Source of the DNA: JAKLKS01 sp964370855
GTDB taxonomy: Bacteria; Planctomycetota; JAJSAM01; JAKLKS01
Assembly (NCBI GenBank): GCA_964370855.1
Contig: CAYJMF010000011.1
Location: 6,367 to 70,366, forward strand
Direction: 5' to 3'
DNA length: 64,000 nucleotides
Shown: piece after piece, positions 24,994 to 34,200 of the stretch
How the letters are laid out: every line of letters starts with the position of its first letter
Numbering within the stretch: the first letter of the stretch is position 1
Program-made: the position numbers and the translations under genes
Notes under the pieces: generated by a model
Told to the model about the DNA's origin: nothing
Seen by the model: only the letters and a program-made list of their open reading frames with translations
The model's database searches: none

Positions 24994-25162
24994 GCGATGA
25001 GGTGCCAGGCACAGGGTGGAGTGAAAAATTCCCCAGGGGGATGAGGGGGNNNNNNNNNNCCCCGGGGGGCTTTAAAAAATCCCCCGGGGCTGGGGGGGCG
25101 CGCCCCCCCCCACACCCCCCTGGTGAATTTTTCACTCCACCCTGTGCCAGGCACCTCATCGC
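24994..25162. repeat. Inverted repeat (GGTGCCAGGCAC family) enclosing an assembly gap
   Basis: Two 38-bp arms, 24994-25031 and 25125-25162, are complementary with one mismatch. Each contains GGTGCCAGGCAC and GTGAAAAATTC, which are AT-richer than the surroundings. The interior is G/C homopolymer with ten N at 25050-25059, so the centre is unreliable. On the right side the unit GCGATGAGGTGCC is repeated in direct orientation, and the second copy encodes the last codons and stop of parA. Confidence 0.8.
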
Positions 25163-25174
25163 TTCACTGGCACC

Positions 25175-25981
25175 TCATCGCTTCACTGCCCCCCGCCGCA
25201 GGACTTCCTCCGCGAAGGCGGCGTAGTCCGCGGCGCCGTTGCTCCCGGGGGCGTACTCGAAGACCGTCCGGCCGTGGCTCGACGCTTCCGACAGCTTGAC
25301 GTTGCGGCGGATGGCGGTGCCGAAGACCGCGGCGCCGAAGTAGCCGCGGATCTCGGCGAGGACCTCCCGGGAGAGGGTGGTGCGGGAATCCACCATGCTC
25401 GGGAGGATGCCCATGATGGCGAGGCCGGGGTTGAGGCGGCTCTCGACGAGGGCGATGACGTCGCGGAGCCGCGCCATGCCCTGGAGGGCGAAGAACTCCG
25501 CCTGGAGGGGGACGATGACCTCCTTGACGGCGGTGAGCGCGTTGACGGTCAGGAGGCCGAGGCTCGGGGGACAGTCCACGAGGAGGACGTCCCAGGGCCC
25601 GGGCGCCGTCCCGTCGCCGGTGGCGGAGGCCTCGAGGCGGTCCAGCGCGTCCTTGAGGATCTGCTCCCTCCCCACGGCGGAGACGAGCTCCATCTCGGCG
25701 CCGGCGAGGTCGAGGGAGGAGGGGACGACGTCCATGCCGAGGGTCGAGGTGGGGCGGACGACCTCCGCCAGCTTCGCGCGCCCGACCAGCACGTCGTACA
25801 CGGAGCGGTCGAGCCCGTCGGCCCGGATGTCGAGGTGGACGGTGAGGTTCGCCTGGGGGTCGAGGTCGAGGAGCAGCACCCGGAGCCCCCGCCGCGCCAG
25901 CGCGGCGCCGAGGTTCACGCAGGTGGTGGTCTTCCCCACCCCCCCCTTCTGGTTCATGAACGCGATGCGCCGCATGCCCAT
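25175..25981 (-). CDS. parA: ParA/Soj-type partition ATPase, without ParB
   Basis: This 268-residue protein has the deviant Walker A KGGVGKTTT (from Lys12), VLLLDLDPQANLTVHL, LLVDCPPSLGLLTVNAL (Walker B) and VPLQAEFFALQGMARL, all classical for Soj-type ParA. It binds DNA non-specifically as an ATP dimer and positions chromosomes or other cargo. The start is the ATG of MGMRRIAFMNQ, with a TAGACT box 14 bases upstream. No parB or parS is nearby; upstream and downstream lie non-partition genes. It could serve a chromosome or an unlinked cargo. The final VKR and stop lie inside a repeat. Confidence 0.9.
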   Translation of the reverse strand: MGMRRIAFMNQKGGVGKTTTCVNLGAALARRGLRVLLLDLDPQANLTVHLDIRADGLDRSVYDVLVGRAKLAEVVRPTSTLGMDVVPSSLDLAGAEMELVSAVGREQILKDALDRLEASATGDGTAPGPWDVLLVDCPPSLGLLTVNALTAVKEVIVPLQAEFFALQGMARLRDVIALVESRLNPGLAIMGILPSMVDSRTTLSREVLAEIRGYFGAAVFGTAIRRNVKLSEASSHGRTVFEYAPGSNGAADYAAFAEEVLRRGAVKR

Positions 25982-25989
25982 AGGCGCGC

Positions 25990-25995
25990 AGTCTA
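25990..25995 (-). promoter_or_regulatory. Predicted -10 box TAGACT for parA
   Basis: The first base is 14 nt from the ATG at 25981, which implies a leader of at most two or three nucleotides. Confidence 0.45.
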
Positions 25996-26150
25996 CGAGA
26001 GGAGTCGTTCCCCGGTCCGCCAGTTTCCCGGAGGAGGTGAGCCCCGATGCACGGCGGTCTCCCGAGAACGGCCATCCACGAGTAGGAGGACGCACCCGGC
26101 CATCCGGGTACGCCCTCCCTTACCTCAGGTTGGATCCGCCGACGGGGTCC

Positions 26151-27089
26151 CTAGTTGTTCCTGGCGGCGGCCCTGTCCGTGGCGTAGGTGGTCCCGTTCG
26201 AGTAGGCGGTTCCGCTGCCGCCGGGCCCGGTGCCCGGGGTGCTGTAGGTTCCGGGGGAACCGCTCGTGTCATAGCAGGATCCGCCCGTCCCGTCGGCGCC
26301 GTCGCCTCCGGACCCGGGGTAGCCGTAGGCCGCTGCCGTACCCTTCTGTCCGCCGTTCCCCGCCTGGGCGGTGAGAGAGGAGGCGCATCCATTGCTGGGC
26401 TGGGGGAAGTTCCCGTCGACCCACCCGCCGACGCCTCCGTCGCCGCCGAACCCGCGGGATCCCTTGGTGGCACCCACTCCGCCAGCGCCTCCGTTCCCCC
26501 CGTTTCCGGCGTCGGAGTGGTAGCCGGGGGGGCTGCTCACGTTGACTACGAGGATAGTGCCGTTGCCGACAGTCCAGTTCAGGAACGCGCCGCGTCCCCC
26601 CTTGCCTCCGTCTCCAGCGATCCCTCCGTTGAAGTCGCCGGGACCGCCTTGGCCACCACGTCCCCCGTTACCGCCGTTCCCGCCCCAGATGGTCACGTCA
26701 CAGTCGATGCCGCAGGTGAAGACCAGGTCCTCACCACACCCTCCCTTTCCACCAGGGCCCCCGATTCCGCCATACCAGTGGCCGTAACCTCCGGCGCCAC
26801 CATCCCCGCCCTTCATTCCCAGGCCGGTGTAGATGCCGACGATCATGTTGTTCCCGAGAGTGGGGCTGTAGGGCGTCTGGTTGGCCAGGTGGGTGGCATC
26901 AGTTCCCGATGTCCCATGGCCTCCGGTAGAACCTCCACCGCTACCCGCAGTACCGTCCGTACCGGCAGTACCGTCGGTGCCGGGGTAGCTGAATGAGGTC
27001 GGGTACTCGCAAGCATGGGTCGGAACTCCGTAGTCCACTAGAGTGAATCCCAACATTGCCGCGACGATGGCGACTCGATGATGCCGCAT
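26151..27089 (-). CDS. Secreted glycine-rich repeat protein
   Basis: This 312-residue protein has a signal peptide (MRHHRVAIVAAMLGFTL) and then a low-complexity Gly/Asn/Asp sequence with many GGxGGxGG units (GGDGGAGGYGHWYGGIGGPG, GGNGGNGGRGGQGGPGDF). It resembles collagen-like or PE_PGRS-like passenger regions by composition only. Several Cys occur in pairs (FTCGIDCDV). The start at 27089 has GGGAGG seven or eight bases upstream. It is probably extracellular or surface-exposed. It is on the same strand as, and 92 bp from, an anchored beta-domain protein and may be cotranscribed with it and the sigma-like gene. Confidence 0.72.
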   Translation of the reverse strand: MRHHRVAIVAAMLGFTLVDYGVPTHACEYPTSFSYPGTDGTAGTDGTAGSGGGSTGGHGTSGTDATHLANQTPYSPTLGNNMIVGIYTGLGMKGGDGGAGGYGHWYGGIGGPGGKGGCGEDLVFTCGIDCDVTIWGGNGGNGGRGGQGGPGDFNGGIAGDGGKGGRGAFLNWTVGNGTILVVNVSSPPGYHSDAGNGGNGGAGGVGATKGSRGFGGDGGVGGWVDGNFPQPSNGCASSLTAQAGNGGQKGTAAAYGYPGSGGDGADGTGGSCYDTSGSPGTYSTPGTGPGGSGTAYSNGTTYATDRAAARNN

Positions 27090-27181
27090 GACCTGCCTCC
27101 CATTCTCCATGAGCCCTTTGGGCAGACTCGCCATTCTGAAGTCGGCCCTCCCATGCCAACGAGGGACGGGGGACTTCCCCG

Positions 27182-28642
27182 TCAGTTCCTCCCTGGATTG
27201 GGAATGACTACGCTCCCGCCGTCCTGAGCAACGAACACCGGCATGGGGAGCGACATGTCGGTGACCCCGGCTTCGTGGATGGACAGGATGTACTCCGTCC
27301 CCGCCTCGAGGAAGTCCGACTGAATCCACCCATCCCCGTCGCTTCGCAGGACCGGGGAATTGACTCCGCAACCGGTCGGGAGTCGATGGAGGGACAGCGT
27401 CACCGGGACACCGGCAACGGGGTCGCCATTCTCCCTTCGGAGGCGCACCCTCAGCGGACTGGCTGGCTTATCGAGGACGATTCGCCCCATGTCCAGTCTG
27501 TCCGTGGCCCCTCGTTCCTCCCTTCCGTCAAACTCCAGGACTTTCGGTGGGCAGCCTTCCTTGTGGATGGTGATGAAGACCTTCTCGGCGGGCAGGAGGG
27601 GAGACCCCTCGAATCGACCCCGGGCATCGGTCCGGACAGTGGTGTTCCGCACTTCCCATCCCGACCCGTCCACCCGGCTGCGCACTTGGATGCCGGCGAC
27701 GCCCAGGAGGCGCCTCTCCCCGATGTCCGCAAGTGGCTCCCCGGCCGCGATGGACTTCCAGGCGCCGAGGAGCACGCGGGCATCGGCCACGGGTCTGCCC
27801 TCCCCGTCCACCACCTCTCCATGAACCGCCCAACAGTACTCGGCGCGGATGAGCGCCTCGAAGACCCGGTCCCGCGGCCTCGTCACGACACCGAGGGCGG
27901 CCTGCCAGCCGGCTCCCCCCTTCCCTGCCACCTTCAGCCCGCCCCATGCGCCGTCGAGCAGGAGCCGGAAGCGCCCATCGGCGTGGCTCACGACCTCGTC
28001 ACCGTCGGCGGGGACCGGATCCCCGTCCCGGACGAAGCAGGCCACGGCGATGGTCGCCCCGGCCAGGCCCCGGCCGTCGATGCCCTCGATCCGTCCCCGC
28101 AGCAGCGTGCGTCGCACGATCCTCAAGTCCACCGACGTCTCACCGTTCTCCACGAACAGCGACTCCACGTGGTCGATGCCTTCATCCTCGTTGGCGACGG
28201 TGATTCGCACGGGCGTGGGGTAGGGGAACTCCTCGAACCGGAACACCCCGTGCGCGTCGGAACGCCCCCGGATCCGGTTCTCCACCCCCGCTTCCAGCAG
28301 TATCTCCGCCTCGATCTCCAGGGACTCGCCGGTCCCGGCGTCGAGGAGGCGTCCGCCGAAGGTACCGATCCGGGACCGCATGAGGGCGGCGAGGGCCTCC
28401 ATGGGGTTCCGTTCCCCTGAGGCGGCCCCTTCAGGGGAGGACGCGTGGTCGCTCCGTCCTTCCGACCCGCTCGAAGAGACCCCCGTCCGGGTCGGACCCT
28501 TCGGATTCGCCATCGGGGACGAGGTTCCACCCAGGATCCACCAGGCGACGATGACCAGAGGGAGCGACAGCAGGATCCAGACCTTCCGTTTCCCGGCCCG
28601 GGACTTCGCGCTTTCCTGATCCCCGCCCGCCATGGGTCGCAC
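27182..28642 (-). CDS. Membrane-anchored carboxypeptidase-regulatory-like (beta-sandwich) protein
   Basis: This 486-residue protein has a cytoplasmic basic N-terminus, one membrane segment (VWILLSLPLVIVAWWILGG, about residues 21-39), a Ser/Pro linker, then at least three CarboxypepD_reg-like beta domains. The domains are marked by GGRLLDAGTGESLEI, LRGRIEGIDGRGLAGATIAV and VHGEVVDGEGRPVADARVLL, each followed by a D(A)xGxF-type strand. It likely lies on the periplasmic or outer face and has no enzymatic motif. It shares this build with the larger 41580-43814 protein. It lies downstream of the sigma-like gene, separated by an assembly gap region. Confidence 0.78.
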   Translation of the reverse strand: MRPMAGGDQESAKSRAGKRKVWILLSLPLVIVAWWILGGTSSPMANPKGPTRTGVSSSGSEGRSDHASSPEGAASGERNPMEALAALMRSRIGTFGGRLLDAGTGESLEIEAEILLEAGVENRIRGRSDAHGVFRFEEFPYPTPVRITVANEDEGIDHVESLFVENGETSVDLRIVRRTLLRGRIEGIDGRGLAGATIAVACFVRDGDPVPADGDEVVSHADGRFRLLLDGAWGGLKVAGKGGAGWQAALGVVTRPRDRVFEALIRAEYCWAVHGEVVDGEGRPVADARVLLGAWKSIAAGEPLADIGERRLLGVAGIQVRSRVDGSGWEVRNTTVRTDARGRFEGSPLLPAEKVFITIHKEGCPPKVLEFDGREERGATDRLDMGRIVLDKPASPLRVRLRRENGDPVAGVPVTLSLHRLPTGCGVNSPVLRSDGDGWIQSDFLEAGTEYILSIHEAGVTDMSLPMPVFVAQDGGSVVIPNPGRN

Positions 28643-28713
28643 CCTGTGCCCTCTCCCGCGACCGGTTCCACCGGGTCCCCATCTCCTGGAGCCCCATTGC
28701 CGGTCACCTACCC

Positions 28714-28940
28714 ATGATGACTCCGGTCAGGGGGGGGGGGGGGGGGGGGGCGGGGCGCCCCGGGGGGGGGGGCCGGGGGTTGGGGGATGCGCCCGTCCGG
28801 CATTTCCCGGCCCAAGGGAACTTCCNNNNNNNNNNCCGGAGCCCCCCCCCCCTCGGGGCCGGGGCGGGGGGGGGGGGGGGGCGGACGGCGATGATCCCTG
28901 TCCGGGGGAGCCGATGGTGGGGGGATGCGACCGTCCGGCA
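28714..28940. other. Assembly gap (10 N) with an error-rich duplicated flank
   Basis: N bases are at 28826-28835. The segment before the gap (poly-G, GGGGATGCG, CGTCCGGCATT, AGGGAACTTCC) reappears with base differences after it, at about 28889-28965. One side is probably a mis-assembled copy of the other. No gene is supported here. Confidence 0.75.
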
Positions 28941-29681
28941 TTAGCCGTCCACAGGGAACTTCCTCCTGAGCCGCCCTATTCGAGAACGGACAGCTTCCTT
29001 GGAGATTCCGCGCCTCCGGGCGATTTCCTTGAGGGGGACTCCGGCAGAATACTCATCGAGAAGTGCCCGACAGGAGGGGGACAACGGGGGTTGGGGGCGG
29101 GACACGGACCGCCGTGCCCATTTCCTGGAACCCCTGCTCTGGCGAGCATTGAAGTCCCTTCCCCTGGCCCCGGTTCGAGCTGCCGACCCGTCCAGGTTCC
29201 GAATGGCCCGCGCCAACCTGTCGACCACGGACCCCAGCGAGATGCCCAGATCCCGGGCCACCTCCGGGAGGTGCCGGCCACGTAGAACCTCCTTGATGAC
29301 CACGCTCTGGCACGATGTGAGGGGTGTTCTCGCGGGTACTCCCTCGCCTTCCATGGCCTCGGAGGTGGCGGGGGCCCCTTCCCTGTTTGCGGAGGGGATG
29401 GAGGACCAATCGGGGAGGGTCCTCGCCCGGCTTCCCCTCCGGCACTCCTCCCGGGCGATGTTCCTCCGGATGCCGGCCCATAGCAAGCCCAGCGGACTTC
29501 CCGGGTCAAATCGCCGTGCCGCCGCAGCCTCCATTTCGACGAGTCGGAGCAGGACTTCGCCGTCTGCCTCTCCGTCCCCGGAACTCACACAGGACGACCA
29601 GGCCGTCTCCATGGCTCGTCGCGGGTCGATCTCGAACAGATCCAGCCACTCCCCGACCGTGGGCTCGTTCTCCCCGACCAT
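28941..29681 (-). CDS. Sigma-70-like / DNA-binding regulator with two region-4-type helix-turn-helices
   Basis: This protein has 246 residues. The N-terminal ~90 residues are helical and resemble an ECF sigma region 2 only loosely (FDPGSPLGLLWAGIRRNIAR). Two HTH units follow: residues 121-163 (LPEVARDLGISLGSVVDRLA) and 200-242 (LKEIARRRGISKEAVRSRIG). They resemble each other and sigma region 4, so one may be a duplication. A Shine-Dalgarno GGGAGGG precedes the ATG. Two linked genes downstream on the same strand encode an anchored and a secreted protein, so it probably controls an envelope locus. Whether it is a true sigma factor is unclear. Confidence 0.62.
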   Translation of the reverse strand: MVGENEPTVGEWLDLFEIDPRRAMETAWSSCVSSGDGEADGEVLLRLVEMEAAAARRFDPGSPLGLLWAGIRRNIAREECRRGSRARTLPDWSSIPSANREGAPATSEAMEGEGVPARTPLTSCQSVVIKEVLRGRHLPEVARDLGISLGSVVDRLARAIRNLDGSAARTGARGRDFNARQSRGSRKWARRSVSRPQPPLSPSCRALLDEYSAGVPLKEIARRRGISKEAVRSRIGRLRRKFPVDG

Positions 29682-29799
29682 GGATCCCTCCCGGAAACCG
29701 GCGCTCCCTGGGGCCGCCGACCTCCCCGTCCGTCGGTCTCTCCTCCATGGAGACTACCACCGATCCACTTGCCGGTCCATCCCCCGGACCAAGAGGGAA

Positions 29800-29908
29800 A
29801 GGCGGGGACGTTCCCAACTAATAAACTAACTCGCCGGGCGAGGGTTCCCGGCCCGGTCGGGGGGGACCGCCCGGCGAGTAAGTTTATTAGTTGGGAACGT
29901 CCCCGCCT
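29800..29908. repeat. Palindromic repeat, GGGGACGTTCC family, overlapping the truD 3' end
   Basis: Arms 29800-29840 and 29868-29908 (41 bp) are complementary with one mismatch (core GGGGACGTTCCCAACTAATA) around 27 bp. The right arm, read on the minus strand, supplies the last codons (Gly-Gly-Asp-Val-Pro-Asn) and the TAA stop of truD. Confidence 0.85.
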
Positions 29909-31116
29909 CCGAAGTCGGACTTCGTCACTTCGGCGAGGAGGTTGGTGGCGTAGGAGCCACGCGGGAGGGAGAAGGCGAGGAGGAGGTCCTCCCCCTCGAC
30001 GCGGAAGGTCGGGTCGCCGACGGGGACGCGGAGCGGGCGGCGCTCCCCCTCGAAGCGGTCCACGCCCTTGACGTCGAAGTCCGCGGGCTGGAAGCCCTCC
30101 GCTGCGAGCACCGCCCGCTCCCGCTCCCCCGGCGCCCCGCCGGGGAAGACCATCTTCGTCCCGTACACCGGGCCGCTGGGGGAGATCTCGAAGGCGTCGC
30201 AGCGCTCCTGCTCCTTCGCCGCGTCCTCGACGCGGAAGACCGCACCCTTCCCGTGGATCCAGGCGAGGTCCCCCTCCTCCAGGCGGTCCATGGTCTCCAG
30301 CCGGTCCGACAGCACCCGGTTGAAGAGGGCCGACTGCCAGGCGCTCACGTAGAAGCGCCGCACCCCCTTGGGGATGATGCGCACCGCCGCCGCCGCGTCC
30401 CCCCCCTGGGCGATGCGGTCGAGCACCCGCCGCTCCGTCGCGAAGGAGTGGGGGAACGCCTTCCGCGCCCCCTCGACGTCCCCGGCCTCGAAGCAGCGCC
30501 GCGCCTCCAGCACCCGCGGGTCCCCCTCGACCTCCGAGGGCATCCCGCAGAGCCGCTTCACCGCCCCCTCGAAGTCCCGCAGCACGAGGCTCCGCCCGAC
30601 GAGGTGGGTGTCCCCCCGCGTCCCGAAGCGCTGCGGCCCGAACCCGTTGGGGAGGCCGCGGGCGAGGATCACCCCGAGGATCGCCGCCGTCCGCTCCGCG
30701 GCGTCGGCGCACACGCCGCGCACGCGGATCTCGAAGCGGTTCCCGGCGAGGTGGCCCGGCCGCAGCTTGTTCTTGTGCCTCTTGACGGAGATCACCCTCA
30801 GCCCCGGCAGCGTCAGCCCCTCGAGCTTCGCCGGCGGGACCCGCTCGAAGGAGAGCGTCTGCCGGGTCACCGCCTGGGCGTCCTTCAGCCCCGCGCAGCC
30901 GATGCGGCTCTCGGGGATCTGCAGGTGCTGCGCCATGCGCCGGATCGCCTCCCGGGTGGGGATGCCTATCTTCTCCACGCGGGCGTAGGCGTGGTCCCCG
31001 ATCCCCATGGCCTGGTAGAGGGGGATCTCGTCCACGACGAAGTCCTCGGGACGGTCCTTGACGGCGCCGCCGGTGCCCGGCAGCGCCGCCGTGAGGAGGG
31101 GGTTCAGGGGGTTCAT
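29887..31116 (-). CDS. truD: tRNA pseudouridine(13) synthase
   Basis: This 409-residue protein has the TruD hallmark GCAGLKDAQAVTRQ with catalytic Asp79, preceded by VKDRPEDFVVDEIPLY. It also has NGFGPQRFGTRG, the KGVRRFYVSAWQSALFNRVL motif and the C-terminal TruD-specific insertion. It converts U13 of tRNA-Glu to pseudouridine. The ATG at 31116 lies exactly 12 bases from a TACCTT box with no Shine-Dalgarno sequence. The final residues GGDVPN and the stop codon are encoded by the arm of a palindromic repeat, so the native C-terminus has been replaced or extended. Confidence 0.93.
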   Translation of the reverse strand: MNPLNPLLTAALPGTGGAVKDRPEDFVVDEIPLYQAMGIGDHAYARVEKIGIPTREAIRRMAQHLQIPESRIGCAGLKDAQAVTRQTLSFERVPPAKLEGLTLPGLRVISVKRHKNKLRPGHLAGNRFEIRVRGVCADAAERTAAILGVILARGLPNGFGPQRFGTRGDTHLVGRSLVLRDFEGAVKRLCGMPSEVEGDPRVLEARRCFEAGDVEGARKAFPHSFATERRVLDRIAQGGDAAAAVRIIPKGVRRFYVSAWQSALFNRVLSDRLETMDRLEEGDLAWIHGKGAVFRVEDAAKEQERCDAFEISPSGPVYGTKMVFPGGAPGERERAVLAAEGFQPADFDVKGVDRFEGERRPLRVPVGDPTFRVEGEDLLLAFSLPRGSYATNLLAEVTKSDFGGGDVPN

Positions 31117-31122
31117 CGCTCC

Positions 31123-31128
31123 AAGGTA
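31123..31128 (-). promoter_or_regulatory. Predicted -10 box TACCTT for truD
   Basis: The first base is exactly 12 nt from the ATG at 31116, so a leaderless mRNA is predicted. Confidence 0.5.
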
Positions 31129-31154
31129 TCCGGGCGCCGCACCCCTCCCCGCCG

Positions 31155-31160
31155 TAGAAT
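31155..31160 (+). promoter_or_regulatory. Possible -10 box TAGAAT for the alpha-2-macroglobulin gene
   Basis: TAGAAT lies in the 141-bp divergent region, about 100 bases before the ATG at 31258. This would give a ~90-nt leader. Confidence 0.4.
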
Positions 31161-31257
31161 GGGGGATCCGGGAACCGCCGCGGGGCCGCGCGCGTCCCAA
31201 TCCCGTCCGAACCCGACGTCGCCGGGCCCGTTGCCGCTTCCCAGACCGGAGGTCCCC

Positions 31258-34200
31258 ATGCGCCCCTTCCCTCGAAACTCCCTCCTCGCGTGCTCCCTCG
31301 CCGCCGCCGCCCTCTTCGCGGGCGGCGCCTCCCTCCTCGCCGGCGACGCCGCGGATCGGGACCGGGAGATGGCGGCCTGCCGCTCCCTCATGGCCGACCG
31401 CGACTGGGCCGGCGCCGAGAAGGCCCTCGAGGCCTTCGTGTCGAAGCACCGCCAGGGGGACGCCGTGGAGGAGGCGGCCCTCCTCCTCGCCCGCGCGCGC
31501 CTCCAGGCGGGTCGGCCCGAGGACGCCCTCTCCACCCTCGTGGAGCTCGTCCGCTCCTCGCCCTCGGGCCTCTGGACGGAGAAGGCCCGCTGGCTCTCCG
31601 CCGACGCCTGCGCGGCGCTCCGGAACTGGAAGGGGGCCGCCGACGTGCTCCGCGCCCGGGACGAGTTCCTCGCCTCGGACGACCACCTCCGCTCCATCGC
31701 CGGCCTCTACCTCGACGTGGCCGACGAGGCCTACGACGGCCGGGAGGTCTCCGACGAGTTCGGGCGGAAGACCAGGGTCCACGACTGGATGCGGGCGCTG
31801 GACTTCTACCGCCGCGCCCGGGCGGTGAAGCTCCGCGAGGGGGACGAGGGCCGCGTCTCCCACCGCATCGCCGCCTCCGCCCTCGAGGCGGGGGACCCCG
31901 GCGCCGCCGCCGCGGAGTGGACGACGCTGCTCAGGGACGGGAAGCCCGGCGACCTCGCCGCGGAGGCGACCTTCGGCCTCGGCCGGGCGCTGGCCGCCAC
32001 CGGCAACCCCGTCGAGGCGCGGAAGCGCTTCCGCGAGGTCGCCGACCGGTGGACCGACTCGGAGTTCGCCCCGCGGGCCCTCGTCGCCCTCGGCGAGACC
32101 TTCGGCCCCCTCACCACGGACAACGCCGACGCGCTCCGCCGCGGCCTCGACGCATGGCGGGAGTTCCGCCGCCTCTTCTCGGGCCACGCCGACGGCCCCT
32201 CCGTCTCCTTCCGCATCGGGCTCGCGCTGGCCAACTTCGGCGACCGCCCCGGGGCCGTGAAGGAGTGGGAGGAGTTCCTGCGGCTCTGGCCGAAGCACGA
32301 CCTCGCCCCCTCGGCGGTGCACGCCATCGCCCTGGCGAAGCTCGGCCTCGAGGACTTCGACGGCGCCGCGGCGGCCTGGAAGGACCTCCTCGCCCGCTGG
32401 CCGAACCACGCGCTCTGGAGCGAGGCCCGCGCCATGCTCCCGAAGGCGGCCCTGGCCCGCGCCGAGGCGGAGATGCGGGAGAAGCGCTGGGACGGGGCCG
32501 TCGCGGCCTTCCGCGCCTACCTCGACGAGTTCCCCGCCGACGGGGACGCCGCCCTCGGACGCCTCCGTCTCGGCGACGCCCTGAAGGAGAAGGGGGAGAC
32601 GGAGGCGGCGCTGGAGGCCTGGCGCCTCGTCCCCGCCAAGCACCCCGAGGACCCCCGCGCCGCAACGGCGTGGAAGCGGGTCGCCGACTTCCTCGCCGAC
32701 GTCGCCGGGGACCTCCCCGCGGCCATCCGCGAGTACGAGGGGCTGGCGGCGCGCTACGGCAACACCCCCGAGGGGAACGGGGCCCGGACCATCCTCGCGG
32801 AGATGAAGGGGAAGCTGCTGGAGGCCTCCCTCGAGCGTCCCCTCGGGACGGACCGGAAGCCCCGCATCGCCTTCCGCCTGCGCAACGTGGACCGCCTCCG
32901 CATGAAGGCCTACCGCGTGGACCTCGAGGCCTACGTGCGCGCCCGCGGCTCCCTGGCCGGGGCGGAGAACGTGGTGACGGACGTCGTCAAGCCCGACGCG
33001 GAGTGGGTCTGGCAGCCCTCGGAGTACGAGCCCTTCCGCCTCCTGGCGCGGACCTGCGAGGTGCCGGTGCAGGGCCCCGGCGCCTGGATCGTGCGCGCCC
33101 AGGACGAGGAGCTCTCCGCCACCCTGCTGGTGATCTCCACGGACCTCGCCGCCGTCGTCAAGCGGAGCCCCGGCCAGACCCTGGTCTTCGTCCAGGGCGA
33201 GCGGGACGGCGCCCCCGTCCCGGGGGCGAAGGTGATCCTCCCCGACGGCACCGCCGCCGGGGTCACCGGCGAGGACGGCGTCTGGATCGGCGGATCCGTC
33301 GCCGGCGGCCTCCTCGCCTCGAAGGGGGGCTCCACGGCCTTCGTCCTCGGCGACACGGGCCCCGCCACGACCTTCGGCTACACGCCGCGGGTCTACCTCT
33401 TCACGGACCGCCCCCTCTACCGCCCCGGGCAGGACGCCGCCGTCAAGGGCTTCGCCCGCCGCGTCGAGCGGGGCGCCTACGTCTGCCTCGAGGGGGAGAA
33501 GGTCGTCCTCACGGTGGAGGACCCGCGGGGGACCACGGTGCTCGCGCGGGAGGTCCGCACGGACCGCTTCGGCGGCATCGAGGCGCGCATCCCCGTCACC
33601 GACGGGGCACCCCTCGGCACGTGGCGCATCACCGCCTCCTACGCCGACCGCTCCTTCGGGACGACCTTCGAGGTGCGGGAATTCCGCAAGCCCGAGGTGG
33701 AGATCTCCCTCCGCGGGGATCGCGACACGTGGCTCGCGGGGGAGGAGATCGGGGCGAACGTCACGGTGCGCTACGGCGCCGGCGGCGTCGTGCGCGGCGC
33801 CCCCCTGCGCTGGCGCGTGGCGCGGCAGGGCTTCTCCTTCGACGGCTCCGATCTCGCCTCCTTCGCCTCCTGGTTCAAGGACCCCGCGCGGGAGGCCGAG
33901 CGCCGCCGCCGCGCCTCCATCGAGGGGGACGTCGTCGAGGTCGCCTCCGGCGAGCTCCTCACGGACGCGAAGGGCGCGGCGCGCATCACCTTCCCGACGG
34001 AGGCCGGGGAGAGGGACGCGAAGTACGTCCTCGAGGTGAGCGTGCGGGATTCCGGCGGGACCTGGGTGCGGGACGCCGCCGAGTTCCCCGTCACCACGCA
34101 GGGCTTCTACGCCGTCGCCCGGGCCGAGAGGAAGGTCTACCGGCCGAAGGAGGAGATGGCGCTGGAGGTCTTCACCGTGGACGCCAACCAGTCCCCCGTG

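Noticed and set aside
25175..25981. Plasmid or replication-origin locus because of parA
   Set aside because: No parB, repA or dnaA and no recognisable parS or iteron cluster is nearby; the adjacent repeat looks like a dispersed family.
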